This document shows positions 33,882 to 41,816 of a stretch of 64,000 bases of DNA, piece by piece. Numbering within the stretch: position 1 is the stretch's first letter; the number at the start of each line of letters is the position of its first letter. The notes under the pieces were generated by a model. That model saw only the letters and a program-made list of their open reading frames with translations, did no database searches and was not told where the DNA came from. Source of the stretch: Candidatus Lernaella stagnicola (GTDB lineage Bacteria > Lernaellota > Lernaellaia > Lernaellales > Lernaellaceae). Position numbers and translations under genes: made by a program. The DNA lies in contig JAVCCK010000002.1 of assembly GCA_030765525.1 (NCBI GenBank), positions 1-64,000 of the forward strand, written 5' to 3'.

Positions 33882-35029
33882 GCGGCCTCCGCCGACCGCG
33901 TACCGCGCAGCAACGCCCAGGTCGCTTTCGCCGCCACGGTGAGGAGCGTGAATGAGACACCCAGAACAAGGTAATGCCACAGGTTGGGCGCCAAGTCGTG
34001 CCAGGTCATCGGTGAATTGAGGAACATGCGATAGGCCACCGAGAAGGGCGTAAAGGGAACGGCCTGACTGGCCCAATTGAAAAGTGTGGGGAAGGCTTTG
34101 GTCGGCCAGGTGATACCCGCGAACATCAAACTGAGCATGCCGATAATGACCGTCGCTTCGAACGCGACCATGGGTTTGTTGAAGAGGGCGTTGGTCATGG
34201 CGGCAAAGAGGAAATTAAGCACGAAGAAAACGGCGAGATTACCAAACACAATGAAAAACGAACTTTGCGAAGGCAAGCCTTCGATCGGCAAGAACACGTA
34301 CACGAACAACAGGCCCACGGCCATGCAGACCGTCCATATCGCGGCGTGCGCGCCGAGCATGTTGCGCCTGCTGAGCGGTTGATGCAGCGGCAGGTAGAGG
34401 CTCAGCGCGGTGATGAGCGAGTAGATATGCAGGAAGAAAAAGAGCATCGGCGCCATGATGTACACACCGTAGCTACCGGCCGGATTGAAGGCGGTCATTT
34501 CGTGCACCGAAATCGGCATCACGACCGAGAGCGCGTGTTCTTTCTGCACGCCCATTTTTTCGACAATCCCCATCTGCACGCCGACCGACAACGTCGTCAG
34601 CGACCGCTTGATCGCCTTGTAGAGGTTTTTGCCGATCACGATGTTGGCCATGTCGACACTGACGTTGATCGTTCCGCGCCGGCCGGTTTTGATGCGGCGC
34701 GAGAAATTCTCGGGGATGTAAACAACGCCCGCCAGTTCTCCGCGAGCCAAGGCGTTTTCAGCTTGTTGTACGTTTTGGAAGGAGGTGGCGACAATCCGTA
34801 TTTCACGATTGGCGGAGATGAACTCGCAGGCCAAACGGCTGATTTTCGAATTGTCGTGATCGATTACGGTGATCGGCAAACCCAAGGGGACCAAGTGCCC
34901 ATAGGCGTCGATGGCCACCCACGACATCACGAGCAGTAGCCCCAACATGATTTGATACCGGCGCTCGCCGAAAAGGCGGCCTAGCTGCTGAAAGTAACCG
35001 GTTTTCAGATCGGCAAGAGCCTTTGTCAT
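33878..35029 (-). CDS. ABC-2 type permease, efflux operon (first copy)
   Basis: 383 residues with the same architecture as its neighbour: first helix IMLGLLLVMSWVAIDAY, periplasmic domain (ITVIDHDNSKISRLACEFI, GVVYIPENFSRRIKTG) and C-terminal helices with MLSLMFAGITWPTKAFP. Starts at the ATG at 35029, 5 nt after the hlyD-like stop. The two permeases probably form a heterodimer. No ATP-binding subunit is encoded in the operon. Confidence 0.9.
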   Translation of the reverse strand: MTKALADLKTGYFQQLGRLFGERRYQIMLGLLLVMSWVAIDAYGHLVPLGLPITVIDHDNSKISRLACEFISANREIRIVATSFQNVQQAENALARGELAGVVYIPENFSRRIKTGRRGTINVSVDMANIVIGKNLYKAIKRSLTTLSVGVQMGIVEKMGVQKEHALSVVMPISVHEMTAFNPAGSYGVYIMAPMLFFFLHIYSLITALSLYLPLHQPLSRRNMLGAHAAIWTVCMAVGLLFVYVFLPIEGLPSQSSFFIVFGNLAVFFVLNFLFAAMTNALFNKPMVAFEATVIIGMLSLMFAGITWPTKAFPTLFNWASQAVPFTPFSVAYRMFLNSPMTWHDLAPNLWHYLVLGVSFTLLTVAAKATWALLRGTRSAEAA

Positions 35030-35034
35030 CGTGA

Positions 35035-35988
35035 TTATCGGATCGTCCACCGCGCCGTCATGCCCGGGCGCAGGCCGGCGATTTTCCGGGTCGGCGTCAA
35101 GCGCACTTCGAAGGTTTTGAGGTCGAAACCGTCTTTCTGGCTGGTGGCCCGCCACGTTGCGAAATCGGCCATCGGCGCCAGGTGCGTGAGTTCCATTTCG
35201 ATGTCCTTGTCCAGCGCCGGTACGAATACGTCAACCTTGTCGCCTTTTTTGACCTGGTGCAGAAAGTCTTCGCGCAGGCTGAACGTTACCCAAACGTGGT
35301 CGATATCCACGATCGTGAGGATGGGATAGCCGGTGGCGGCCAGCTCGCCCTCGCGCAGGTGGATCTTCGCCACTTCACCGGTGATCGGCGCGACCTGCGT
35401 CATCTCCTTGGCGTAGTCCTCGACCTCGTCCTTCGTGGCCTTGGCGCGGCGCACGAGCGCGGCCAAGGCGGCAATTTGCTCGTCGCGCGCGCCGTTTACG
35501 TAGGCGTCGTACTGGGCTTGGGCTATACCGAATTGCTCTTGCGAGACGTTGTACTTGAATTCGAATTCCTCAAACTTGGCGCGGGGAATGGCCTTTTTCT
35601 CCAGCAGATTTTTCATGCGCTCGTACATCTTGCGCGTGATCTCAACTTGATGAGCCGCCGCGTCCATTTGCTTTTTGGCAGCGCGGATTTGCTCCTCCCG
35701 CGCGCCTTTCTTGGCCATCTTGAGCTGTGCCTCGGCCGCATCGACGACGGCTTCGACTTGATTCATTTTCGCGTCGATCAAATCGCCGTTGATCGTCACG
35801 ACCTCCTGTGCCTTCTCGACGTGGTCGCCGGTGTCGACCAGCAGGGTCTGCACGCGCCCGGGCACTTTGGTGGCGATGTCGATTTCGTTGGCGTCCACTA
35901 ACCCGACCAGCACGGTTTGGTCGCCGTGGCAGCCGGCCGCCAAAACGGAAGCCATCAGCAGCAGCAACATGGCAACAATGCGTCTCAT
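35035..35988 (-). CDS. HlyD-family periplasmic adaptor lipoprotein
   Basis: 317 residues. Lipoprotein signal MRRIVAMLLLLMASVLAAGC (lipobox LAAGC), then a barrel/lipoyl half (IDIATKVPGRVQTLLVDTGD), a long coiled coil (~residues 75-190, DAAEAQLKMAKKGAREEQIR) and the returning lipoyl/barrel part (VAPITGEVAKIHLREGELA, VDIDHVWVTFSLREDFL). It bridges the inner-membrane permeases and TolC. Located 15 nt after the TetR stop. Confidence 0.92.
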   Translation of the reverse strand: MRRIVAMLLLLMASVLAAGCHGDQTVLVGLVDANEIDIATKVPGRVQTLLVDTGDHVEKAQEVVTINGDLIDAKMNQVEAVVDAAEAQLKMAKKGAREEQIRAAKKQMDAAAHQVEITRKMYERMKNLLEKKAIPRAKFEEFEFKYNVSQEQFGIAQAQYDAYVNGARDEQIAALAALVRRAKATKDEVEDYAKEMTQVAPITGEVAKIHLREGELAATGYPILTIVDIDHVWVTFSLREDFLHQVKKGDKVDVFVPALDKDIEMELTHLAPMADFATWRATSQKDGFDLKTFEVRLTPTRKIAGLRPGMTARWTIR

Positions 35989-36003
35989 ATGATCATCCCC
36001 TGG

Positions 36004-36645
36004 TTAGGCGTGCGGCCATGCGGGCCGCGCCAGGATTCCTTCAAAAACCAGCGCCACAATGTGATCGAGCACCTGCTCGCGCGTGTCGAGATCGGAAAGG
36101 TCCTGCGACCACATCGCCGAGAGCAGCAGTCGTTTCTGAAAGTACGTGAGGCAGATGCCCACGGCGCTGACGATAAACTGTTGGGCGTCGAGCCCCTTGC
36201 GAAATAGTCCCGATTCGACGCCGTGCTGGACCGAGTCGAGCATCGGCTGCAATCCCGTGGCCAGCAGGTCGGCCAGGCGGCTGTGATCCCAGCGCTCATA
36301 CAGCAGGCTTTCCCACGCCAGGAGCCGGACGAATTTCGGGTTCTCGGCCAGAAAAACGAAGAAGTGCCGCAACGCGTATACGGCCTGTTCGTAGGGATCG
36401 CTCAGCGATGACAGGAGCCGACGGCTGTCTTCGAGAAACAGTTCGATGTTGGTCCGCAGCACTTCCTGGTACATCTCCTGCTTGCTGCCGAAATAGACGT
36501 AAATCATGCGCTTGTTGACGCCGGCCTCGGCGGCGATATCGTCCACCCGCGCCGCGTCGAAACCACGCTGGGTAAAATGGTTTTCCGCCGCCGTCAACAG
36601 GGCCAGGCGGGTTCGCTCGGCGTCTCGTTTTCTCCCGTTACTCAT
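36004..36645 (-). CDS. TetR-family repressor of the efflux operon
   Basis: 213 residues with an N-terminal TetR HTH: ERTRLALLTAAENHFTQRGF, ARVDDIAAEAGVNKRMIYVYF, GSKQEMYQEVL. The C-terminal ligand domain is divergent. It sits inside the operon between tolC-like and hlyD-like genes. The perfect palindrome over the operon promoter (38076-38093) is its likely operator, giving negative autoregulation relieved by an exported compound. Confidence 0.92.
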   Translation of the reverse strand: MSNGRKRDAERTRLALLTAAENHFTQRGFDAARVDDIAAEAGVNKRMIYVYFGSKQEMYQEVLRTNIELFLEDSRRLLSSLSDPYEQAVYALRHFFVFLAENPKFVRLLAWESLLYERWDHSRLADLLATGLQPMLDSVQHGVESGLFRKGLDAQQFIVSAVGICLTYFQKRLLLSAMWSQDLSDLDTREQVLDHIVALVFEGILARPAWPHA

Positions 36646-36665
36646 CGCGTCGAACCTTTCCTTAC

Positions 36666-38054
36666 TTACTGATCGCCCGCTCGATCCGCCGACGACTCGA
36701 CCGTCCAGGGGTCCGCGCCGGTGGCCAGCAGCAGTTCGGATTTGCCGGTCAGCACATCGTATTCGGCCTTGATGCGATCGGCTTTCGCCTTGGTCAGGCG
36801 GGTTTGGGCATCCATCACGTCGATGGAGGTGTCGAGGTTTTCCTCAAAGCGAAGCTGGCAAATGCGCAACGCTTCGGTGGCTCGGGCGACGGCTTTGTCC
36901 ATCACCGCCAACCGTTGCCGCGCGCTGTCGAGCCGCAAGAACTGCTGCTTGACTTGCAAGCGAACCAACTGCGCGGCCTCGATGGCTTCAAGATTCGCGC
37001 GGCGGTGGCGCCAACCGGCCGCTTTGGCCGTGTGCCACTGACGCCCCCATTCCCAGAAATTCCATTCCATGGTCAGTCCGGCGAACATCTCTTCCTCTTC
37101 GTGCAAGAGGTTGCCGTCGTGGTAGCTGTAACGCCCTACCGCGGCCAAGTCGGGCGTGAGTCCCCAGTACGCCAACTTCTCCAGCCGCTCGGTGGCCTTC
37201 GCCTTGGCGCGCAGGGCGATTAGCTCGTCGCGCTTCAAATCGGCCAGGCGTTGCGCGTCGTCGAGGGAATCGGGCAGACCGCCGGGAACCTCGATGTGCC
37301 GGTCGGTCAGCGTGAGTTCGACGTCCAGCGGCAGCCCCATGACATGCGCAAGAGCCGAACTGGCCAGTGAGACCCCTGACTTCGCTCGAATCAGCATTTC
37401 TTGGGCGCTAGCCAGTTCCACTTCCGCGGTGAGAAGTTCATGTCGGCCGATGAATTCCTGCTTGGCGAATTCCTGAGCCTGATCCACATGCGCGCTGATG
37501 GTGTCCACGGCCGCCTGCGCCACGTCGCGCATTTCGAGAACCGACAACAGTTGATAGTAGGCTTGTATCGTCTTTAACGTGATTTCGCGCCGCGTACGTC
37601 GCGCCATGGCCTGGCGGGCGGTTTTCGCCGCCCGGCCCGCCTGGTAGCCCTGGTAAACCTTGAACAGCGGAGTGATCGGTTGGATGGCCGTCAGGTTGAA
37701 TTCCGTGGTCATGTCGCTGCGCAGTTCGATGGGCGGCAAATCGCCGATGATGTAGTCAACCAACACCTGAATGGCCGGGTCGACCTCGACGAAGTCCATC
37801 ACGTCGATTTCGTAAGCATCGTTCCACCAGAGAGCGTGGCCGTCGGCCTTTAGGATCGGAAAAAAGCGCGCCGCGGTACTGCGGGCCTCGGCGTCGGCCT
37901 GATACACTTGGGTTTGAGCAATCTGAATTTTGTGATTGTTGCGCATCGCCAGATTGATGGCCTCGGTCAAGCTGAGCGTAGTCGGCTCGGCGATCGCCGT
38001 GTGGGCCGCGACGAAGATGGCAACCAGCAACATGAGGACCGTTTTGCGAGTCAT
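36666..38054 (-). CDS. TolC-family outer-membrane efflux protein
   Basis: 462 residues. Signal MTRKTVLMLLVAIFVAAHTAIA is followed by LSLTEAINLAMRNNHKIQIA and duplicated helical hairpins (QADAEARSTAARFFPILKAD; NLDTSIDVMDAQTRLTKAKA) typical of outer-membrane efflux channels. First gene of the TetR-controlled operon. Promoter and operator lie 22-66 bp upstream. Confidence 0.92.
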   Translation of the reverse strand: MTRKTVLMLLVAIFVAAHTAIAEPTTLSLTEAINLAMRNNHKIQIAQTQVYQADAEARSTAARFFPILKADGHALWWNDAYEIDVMDFVEVDPAIQVLVDYIIGDLPPIELRSDMTTEFNLTAIQPITPLFKVYQGYQAGRAAKTARQAMARRTRREITLKTIQAYYQLLSVLEMRDVAQAAVDTISAHVDQAQEFAKQEFIGRHELLTAEVELASAQEMLIRAKSGVSLASSALAHVMGLPLDVELTLTDRHIEVPGGLPDSLDDAQRLADLKRDELIALRAKAKATERLEKLAYWGLTPDLAAVGRYSYHDGNLLHEEEEMFAGLTMEWNFWEWGRQWHTAKAAGWRHRRANLEAIEAAQLVRLQVKQQFLRLDSARQRLAVMDKAVARATEALRICQLRFEENLDTSIDVMDAQTRLTKAKADRIKAEYDVLTGKSELLLATGADPWTVESSADRAGDQ

Positions 38055-38075
38055 ACGTCCATCCGCCTCATTTAG

Positions 38076-38093
38076 TAACTAACCGGTTAGTTA
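38076..38093. promoter_or_regulatory. Perfect 18-bp TetR operator palindrome
   Basis: TAACTAACCGGTTAGTTA is a perfect dyad located between the -10 element and the tolC-like start, covering the predicted transcription start. Size and position are classic for a TetR-family operator. Confidence 0.8.
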
Positions 38094-38120
38094 TATAGTG
38101 TTCCATTCCGTCCTCGTCAA
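38092..38120 (-). promoter_or_regulatory. Sigma-70 promoter of the efflux operon
   Basis: On the minus strand TTGACG (38120-38115), a 17-bp spacer and TATATA (38097-38092) form a good promoter. The -10 element abuts the palindrome at 38076-38093, so repressor binding would block initiation. Confidence 0.7.
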
Positions 38121-38298
38121 GTTCTGTTTTCGCGCGCACCGCCGGAAGTCGGAGGCCGGGCCGACGCTTCGATCCCCTTTTCCGGCGCGGATGGAGGACG
38201 CTATTTCCCCCGGTTAGGTCTGCCGTGTTATAAGCTGAGATCATTCCACGGGATATGCAGGGCGATCGCGTTCGCGACTCAAGGAAAGTGATAACAAA

Positions 38299-39240
38299 GT
38301 GGCAGAGGGAATTTCGACACCGCGGTTTCGCGTTTTTAGAATCGTGGGCTGCGCGTTGCTCGGCGTTCTTCTGCTGCTTCTTGTCGCCGAAGGCGCGATG
38401 CGGCTGTGTCTCGGCAACAACGCGGTTGGAAGGTTAATGAAGTTCGACCGCAACGACCTCCCCTGCGTGATCCTGAAGAAGAACGCGCGCGTGACGCACA
38501 CCGGTTTGTTCAAGAAGATTTCGCCCGTCGTTCACGCGGTCAATCGATACGGATATCGCGGTCCGGCCAGGCCGCCGCGTGCGACCGCGTCGGTCCGGCG
38601 AATCGTTGTGGTCGGCGATTCCTTCACGTTCTGTCCCGGCGTTGCGGAAAAGCGCGACTACCCCAGTCGATTGGAATTCCACCTCAACCAGCGCGGCGAC
38701 ACGAACACCGAGGTGCTGAATTTCGGGGTGCCCAGTCATAACCTGGCGGAACTGGAGGCGCACTTGATGACGGACGCCGTTCGCTTTTCGCCGGATGTGG
38801 TCTTGATGCAAATCACCCAGAACGATTTTTCGCCCACGGTTTGCCAACTGACTCAGCATTGGAGCGAATCCACGTTTTCGCTGCTGCATCACCTTTACCT
38901 GGGCCGCGTCGTATTCGCCGAGATGTTAGCCGCAACTCAGCGGTATGAGAGTCCCCAAGAAGAGCGACTGGCGGCCCTCGATCGCTTCGCGCTCAGCGTT
39001 CAGCGGATTGCGTCGGAGCACGGCGCCCTCGCGCGGATCATTTCGTTCGATGAGCCGGTGACCTGTTCCGACAATTGCCTGGAGCACTTGTTCGAGAAAC
39101 ACGAACTTCCCTACTGGCCGTTTCCGGAGCAGCTCCGCGCCCATTTGCACCGGGACATGGGTCACCTGGACGAAACCGGTTGCGATTTGTACGCTCGTGA
39201 ACTGGCAAACTGGTTGCACAGCCTTGATGAAGCGAGCTGA
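38299..39240 (+). CDS. Membrane-anchored SGNH/GDSL-like hydrolase
   Basis: 313 residues. One N-terminal membrane helix (IVGCALLGVLLLLLVAEGA) anchors an SGNH domain: nucleophile Ser in RIVVVGDSFTF, NFGVPSHNL oxyanion Gly region, QITQND with the Asn of block III, and HRDMGHLDETG supplying the Asp/His pair. The family hydrolyses esters on lipids or sugars (for example O-acetyl groups). Start is GTG (38299) with AAGGA rather far upstream. It is followed 3 nt later by a cobalamin-type radical SAM gene, so the two are one unit. Confidence 0.8.
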   Translation: MAEGISTPRFRVFRIVGCALLGVLLLLLVAEGAMRLCLGNNAVGRLMKFDRNDLPCVILKKNARVTHTGLFKKISPVVHAVNRYGYRGPARPPRATASVRRIVVVGDSFTFCPGVAEKRDYPSRLEFHLNQRGDTNTEVLNFGVPSHNLAELEAHLMTDAVRFSPDVVLMQITQNDFSPTVCQLTQHWSESTFSLLHHLYLGRVVFAEMLAATQRYESPQEERLAALDRFALSVQRIASEHGALARIISFDEPVTCSDNCLEHLFEKHELPYWPFPEQLRAHLHRDMGHLDETGCDLYARELANWLHSLDEAS

Positions 39241-39243
39241 ACG

Positions 39244-40656
39244 TTGAGAATTGTCTTGATCAATCCCGGCGATCCCGACCGGCGGATATTGGGAGCCTAT
39301 GATCGCGCCTCGGAAGCGTTCGCCCCACACGGCCTCGCTTACCTGGCGGCGGTACTGCGGGCCGACGGCCACGATATCGCGGCGATCGACCAATTCGCGG
39401 CTCGTCACACCACCGCGCAACTGGTGGATTCCATCGTTCGGGAGAAACCCGATTTCATCGGCTTTTCCTGCCTCTCCCCGGATTACCCGGCGCTAAAAAA
39501 GACGACGGCCGCGCTACGGTCCGCCGGCGTCACCGCCCCGATTGTCGCGGGCAACCTCCACGCCACGCTGTTCCACGAGCAGATCATCGCCGAGCAAGTG
39601 GCGGATTATGTCGTTCGCGGTGAAGCCGAACTGCCGATCGTCGAACTGGCGCGGAGTCTTGCGGCTGGAAACACCGAGCCCGATATTCCCGGCGTAAGCT
39701 ACGCGGGGCATTTGGCCGCGGAACTGGCCACGCCGCCCGATTTGGACAACCTGCCGTTTCCGGCGTGGGACCTGTTTCCCCTTCACCTGTACCTGAATCC
39801 GCCGCTGTTTCGTTTTCAAAAGACGATGTTGGCGGTGCAAACGTCCCGCGGCTGCCCTTACAACTGCTATTTTTGCTGCCAAAACGCCATGGTGCCGCAT
39901 GTCCGCCGCCGGCAGGTGGAAGGCGTCGTCGACGAAATCGAGGCTAATCTCGACCAGCACGGCGTCGACTTCTTCTGGTTTTCCGACGCGATTTTCCCGC
40001 TGAGCAAACAATACGGCCACGAGATTGCCGACGAAATGATCCGCCGCAATCTGCATCGCCGCGTGCAGTGGGTCACCGAATGCCGGGTCGATTCGGCCGA
40101 TCTGGAATTACTACGTCACCTGCGCGAAGCGGGCTTGTTGATGATCATCTTCGGATTCGAGGTCGGCAATCAGGATGTGCTGGACCGTATCAAGCCCGGC
40201 GCCACGCTGGCCGCGGCCAGGCAGGTGATGAAAGCTACTCGCCAAGTCGGCATCCAGAGCCTGGGCCTTTACATGATTGGCTTGCCCGGCGAAACGGAGC
40301 AGAGCATTCGGCAAACCATCGACCTGGCGATTTCGTTGGACACCGACTTTGCGAAGTTCAATCGCGCCATTCCCTATCCCGGTTCTTGTTTCTATACCGA
40401 AATGCACGACCGCCTGCACAATCCCGATGATTACGCGCTCTACAACCCTTGGTTGAACGCGCCGGACATCGAGCCGCTGTACGTTCCCGAAAACCTGACC
40501 CATCGCCGACTCGTCCGCTTGCAGAATTTGGCGATGCGCCGTTTTTATTTGCGACCGCGTAAGATCCTTCGCCTGCTATTATCCCGGCGCGTACGGATGG
40601 AGCATGCGTGGCGCGGTTTGCGCGCTTTGCTCGAAGGTCTGCGCGGGCGGCGCTAA
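39244..40656 (+). CDS. B12-binding-domain radical SAM protein (1)
   Basis: 470 residues. Residues ~1-140 are a Rossmann cobalamin-binding-like domain (RIVLINPGDPD, DFIGFSCLSPDY, APIVAGNLHATLFHE, DYVVRGEAELPIVEL). The radical SAM motif is CPYNCYFC (C204, C208, C211), followed by VEGVVDEIE and a TIM-barrel with MIGLPGETEQSIRQTID. The C-terminal helix FYLRPRKILRLLLSRR is basic and amphipathic. The start appears to be TTG at 39244, 3 nt after the SGNH stop. Class-B-type enzymes often methylate or cyclise unactivated carbons; substrate unknown. Closest in wording to the enzyme at 61841. Confidence 0.9.
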   Translation: MRIVLINPGDPDRRILGAYDRASEAFAPHGLAYLAAVLRADGHDIAAIDQFAARHTTAQLVDSIVREKPDFIGFSCLSPDYPALKKTTAALRSAGVTAPIVAGNLHATLFHEQIIAEQVADYVVRGEAELPIVELARSLAAGNTEPDIPGVSYAGHLAAELATPPDLDNLPFPAWDLFPLHLYLNPPLFRFQKTMLAVQTSRGCPYNCYFCCQNAMVPHVRRRQVEGVVDEIEANLDQHGVDFFWFSDAIFPLSKQYGHEIADEMIRRNLHRRVQWVTECRVDSADLELLRHLREAGLLMIIFGFEVGNQDVLDRIKPGATLAAARQVMKATRQVGIQSLGLYMIGLPGETEQSIRQTIDLAISLDTDFAKFNRAIPYPGSCFYTEMHDRLHNPDDYALYNPWLNAPDIEPLYVPENLTHRRLVRLQNLAMRRFYLRPRKILRLLLSRRVRMEHAWRGLRALLEGLRGRR

Positions 40657-40820
40657 CTTTTGGCTCCGCTGAAACCTTGCCGTTTAACCCTTGTCACATT
40701 CGGCCGCTTGACCACGCTTCTGACACACAACGCAGGTCGTTTGCTTGGCTCGATTATTGGTGCTTCCATACGGGTGGCTGGAAAAGAATACGAACTCGGA
40801 AAACCGAAGGAAACAAAGAC

Positions 40821-41546
40821 ATGAATCGGAGATTACTGTTTTTGTTCTTGGTGCTCGCGCTGGCAACGTCCCTATGGGCAATCGGCTGCGACGACAATGA
40901 CGAGGACGATGACGAAGCAGGTGAATGTCCGGATCCGACGCTCGACATCTCGGTTTGCGACCCCGTCAACGGGGCCTTCTCTACCACCATCGATAATCCG
41001 TGGTTGCCGCTCGTGGTTGGCGACCGGTTCGTTTTGGAAGGTGAAGACGACGGCGAGACGATTCGCGTGGAAATCGACGTGTTGGACGAAGTGGAAACGG
41101 TCGCGGGCGTCGAGACGCGCGTCGTGCGCGAAACCGAATACGAAGACGGCGACCTAATCGAAGTATCCTGGAACTGGTTCGCCCAGGCGGCCGACGGCAC
41201 GGTCTGCTACTTCGGTGAAGACGTCGACATTTACGAAGACGATGAAGTCGTCAGCCACGACGGAGCTTGGCGCGCGGGCGATAACGGCGCTCAAGCAGGT
41301 ATCCTCATGCCCGGCGATCCGCAGGTCGGCGACGCTTATTACCAGGAATACTGGGTGGGCGAAGCTGAGGATATGGGCTCGATCACGGGCTTCGGTGGAG
41401 AAATCTCGACGCCGGCCGGCGACTTCACTGACACGATGTCGGTGACGGATTTCAATCCGCTCGAAGATTGCGAGAGCGACGACAAGGTGTACGTACGCGG
41501 GATCGGCCTGGTCGACGACGCGGGCGTGAAGTTGATCAGCTACTAA
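40821..41546 (+). CDS. Hypothetical lipoprotein with acidic N-terminal linker
   Basis: 241 residues. MNRRLLFLFLVLALATSLWA with lipobox AIGC, then DDNDEDDDEAGE. The body is an acidic beta-rich domain (NPWLPLVVGDRFVLEGEDDG, ETEYEDGDLIEVSWNWFAQA, GDAYYQEYWVGEAEDMG) with a few Cys. No catalytic motif recognised. AAGGAA lies before the ATG at 40821; an upstream open frame overlaps the radical SAM gene and is not used. Confidence 0.8.
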   Translation: MNRRLLFLFLVLALATSLWAIGCDDNDEDDDEAGECPDPTLDISVCDPVNGAFSTTIDNPWLPLVVGDRFVLEGEDDGETIRVEIDVLDEVETVAGVETRVVRETEYEDGDLIEVSWNWFAQAADGTVCYFGEDVDIYEDDEVVSHDGAWRAGDNGAQAGILMPGDPQVGDAYYQEYWVGEAEDMGSITGFGGEISTPAGDFTDTMSVTDFNPLEDCESDDKVYVRGIGLVDDAGVKLISY

Positions 41547-41583
41547 GCGGTGTAATTCCGCACTTTGTTTCGCCACGCGGCAA

Positions 41584-41751
41584 ATGACTTTGCTTCTGGG
41601 CGTGTTGATTGCCCCCGCCCAATTCACGCCGGCCGCGACCGATACCCTGTTGGCCTGCGATCCGGAAGACGGCGGCGAGTCCGCCCTGGCCTGCCAAATC
41701 GCGTACCTCACCAACCGCGAGCGCCGCGCATTTTCTGTTCTCCGATGCTGA
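41584..41751 (+). pseudogene. Possible fragment of an exported CAP-domain-like protein
   Basis: A 55-codon frame encodes MTLLLGVLIAPAQFTPAATD, which looks like a signal peptide, then a Cys-containing stretch ending in CQIAYLTNRERRAFSVLRC. The LTNRERR piece recalls the first helix of CAP/SCP domains, but the rest of such a domain is absent. No clear ribosome-binding site. It may be a decayed gene remnant or a chance frame. Confidence 0.25.
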
Positions 41752-41816
41752 ATAGACTCTCCAAATAATTCGACAAACGCGGTATGCTAGGGACGCTTCC
41801 GACAAGGGGGATTGTG

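Noticed and set aside
41547-41570. GCGG-N7-CCGC then ACTTTGTTT as a terminator after the lipoprotein gene
   Set aside because: Only a 4-bp stem with a broken T-run; too weak to annotate.
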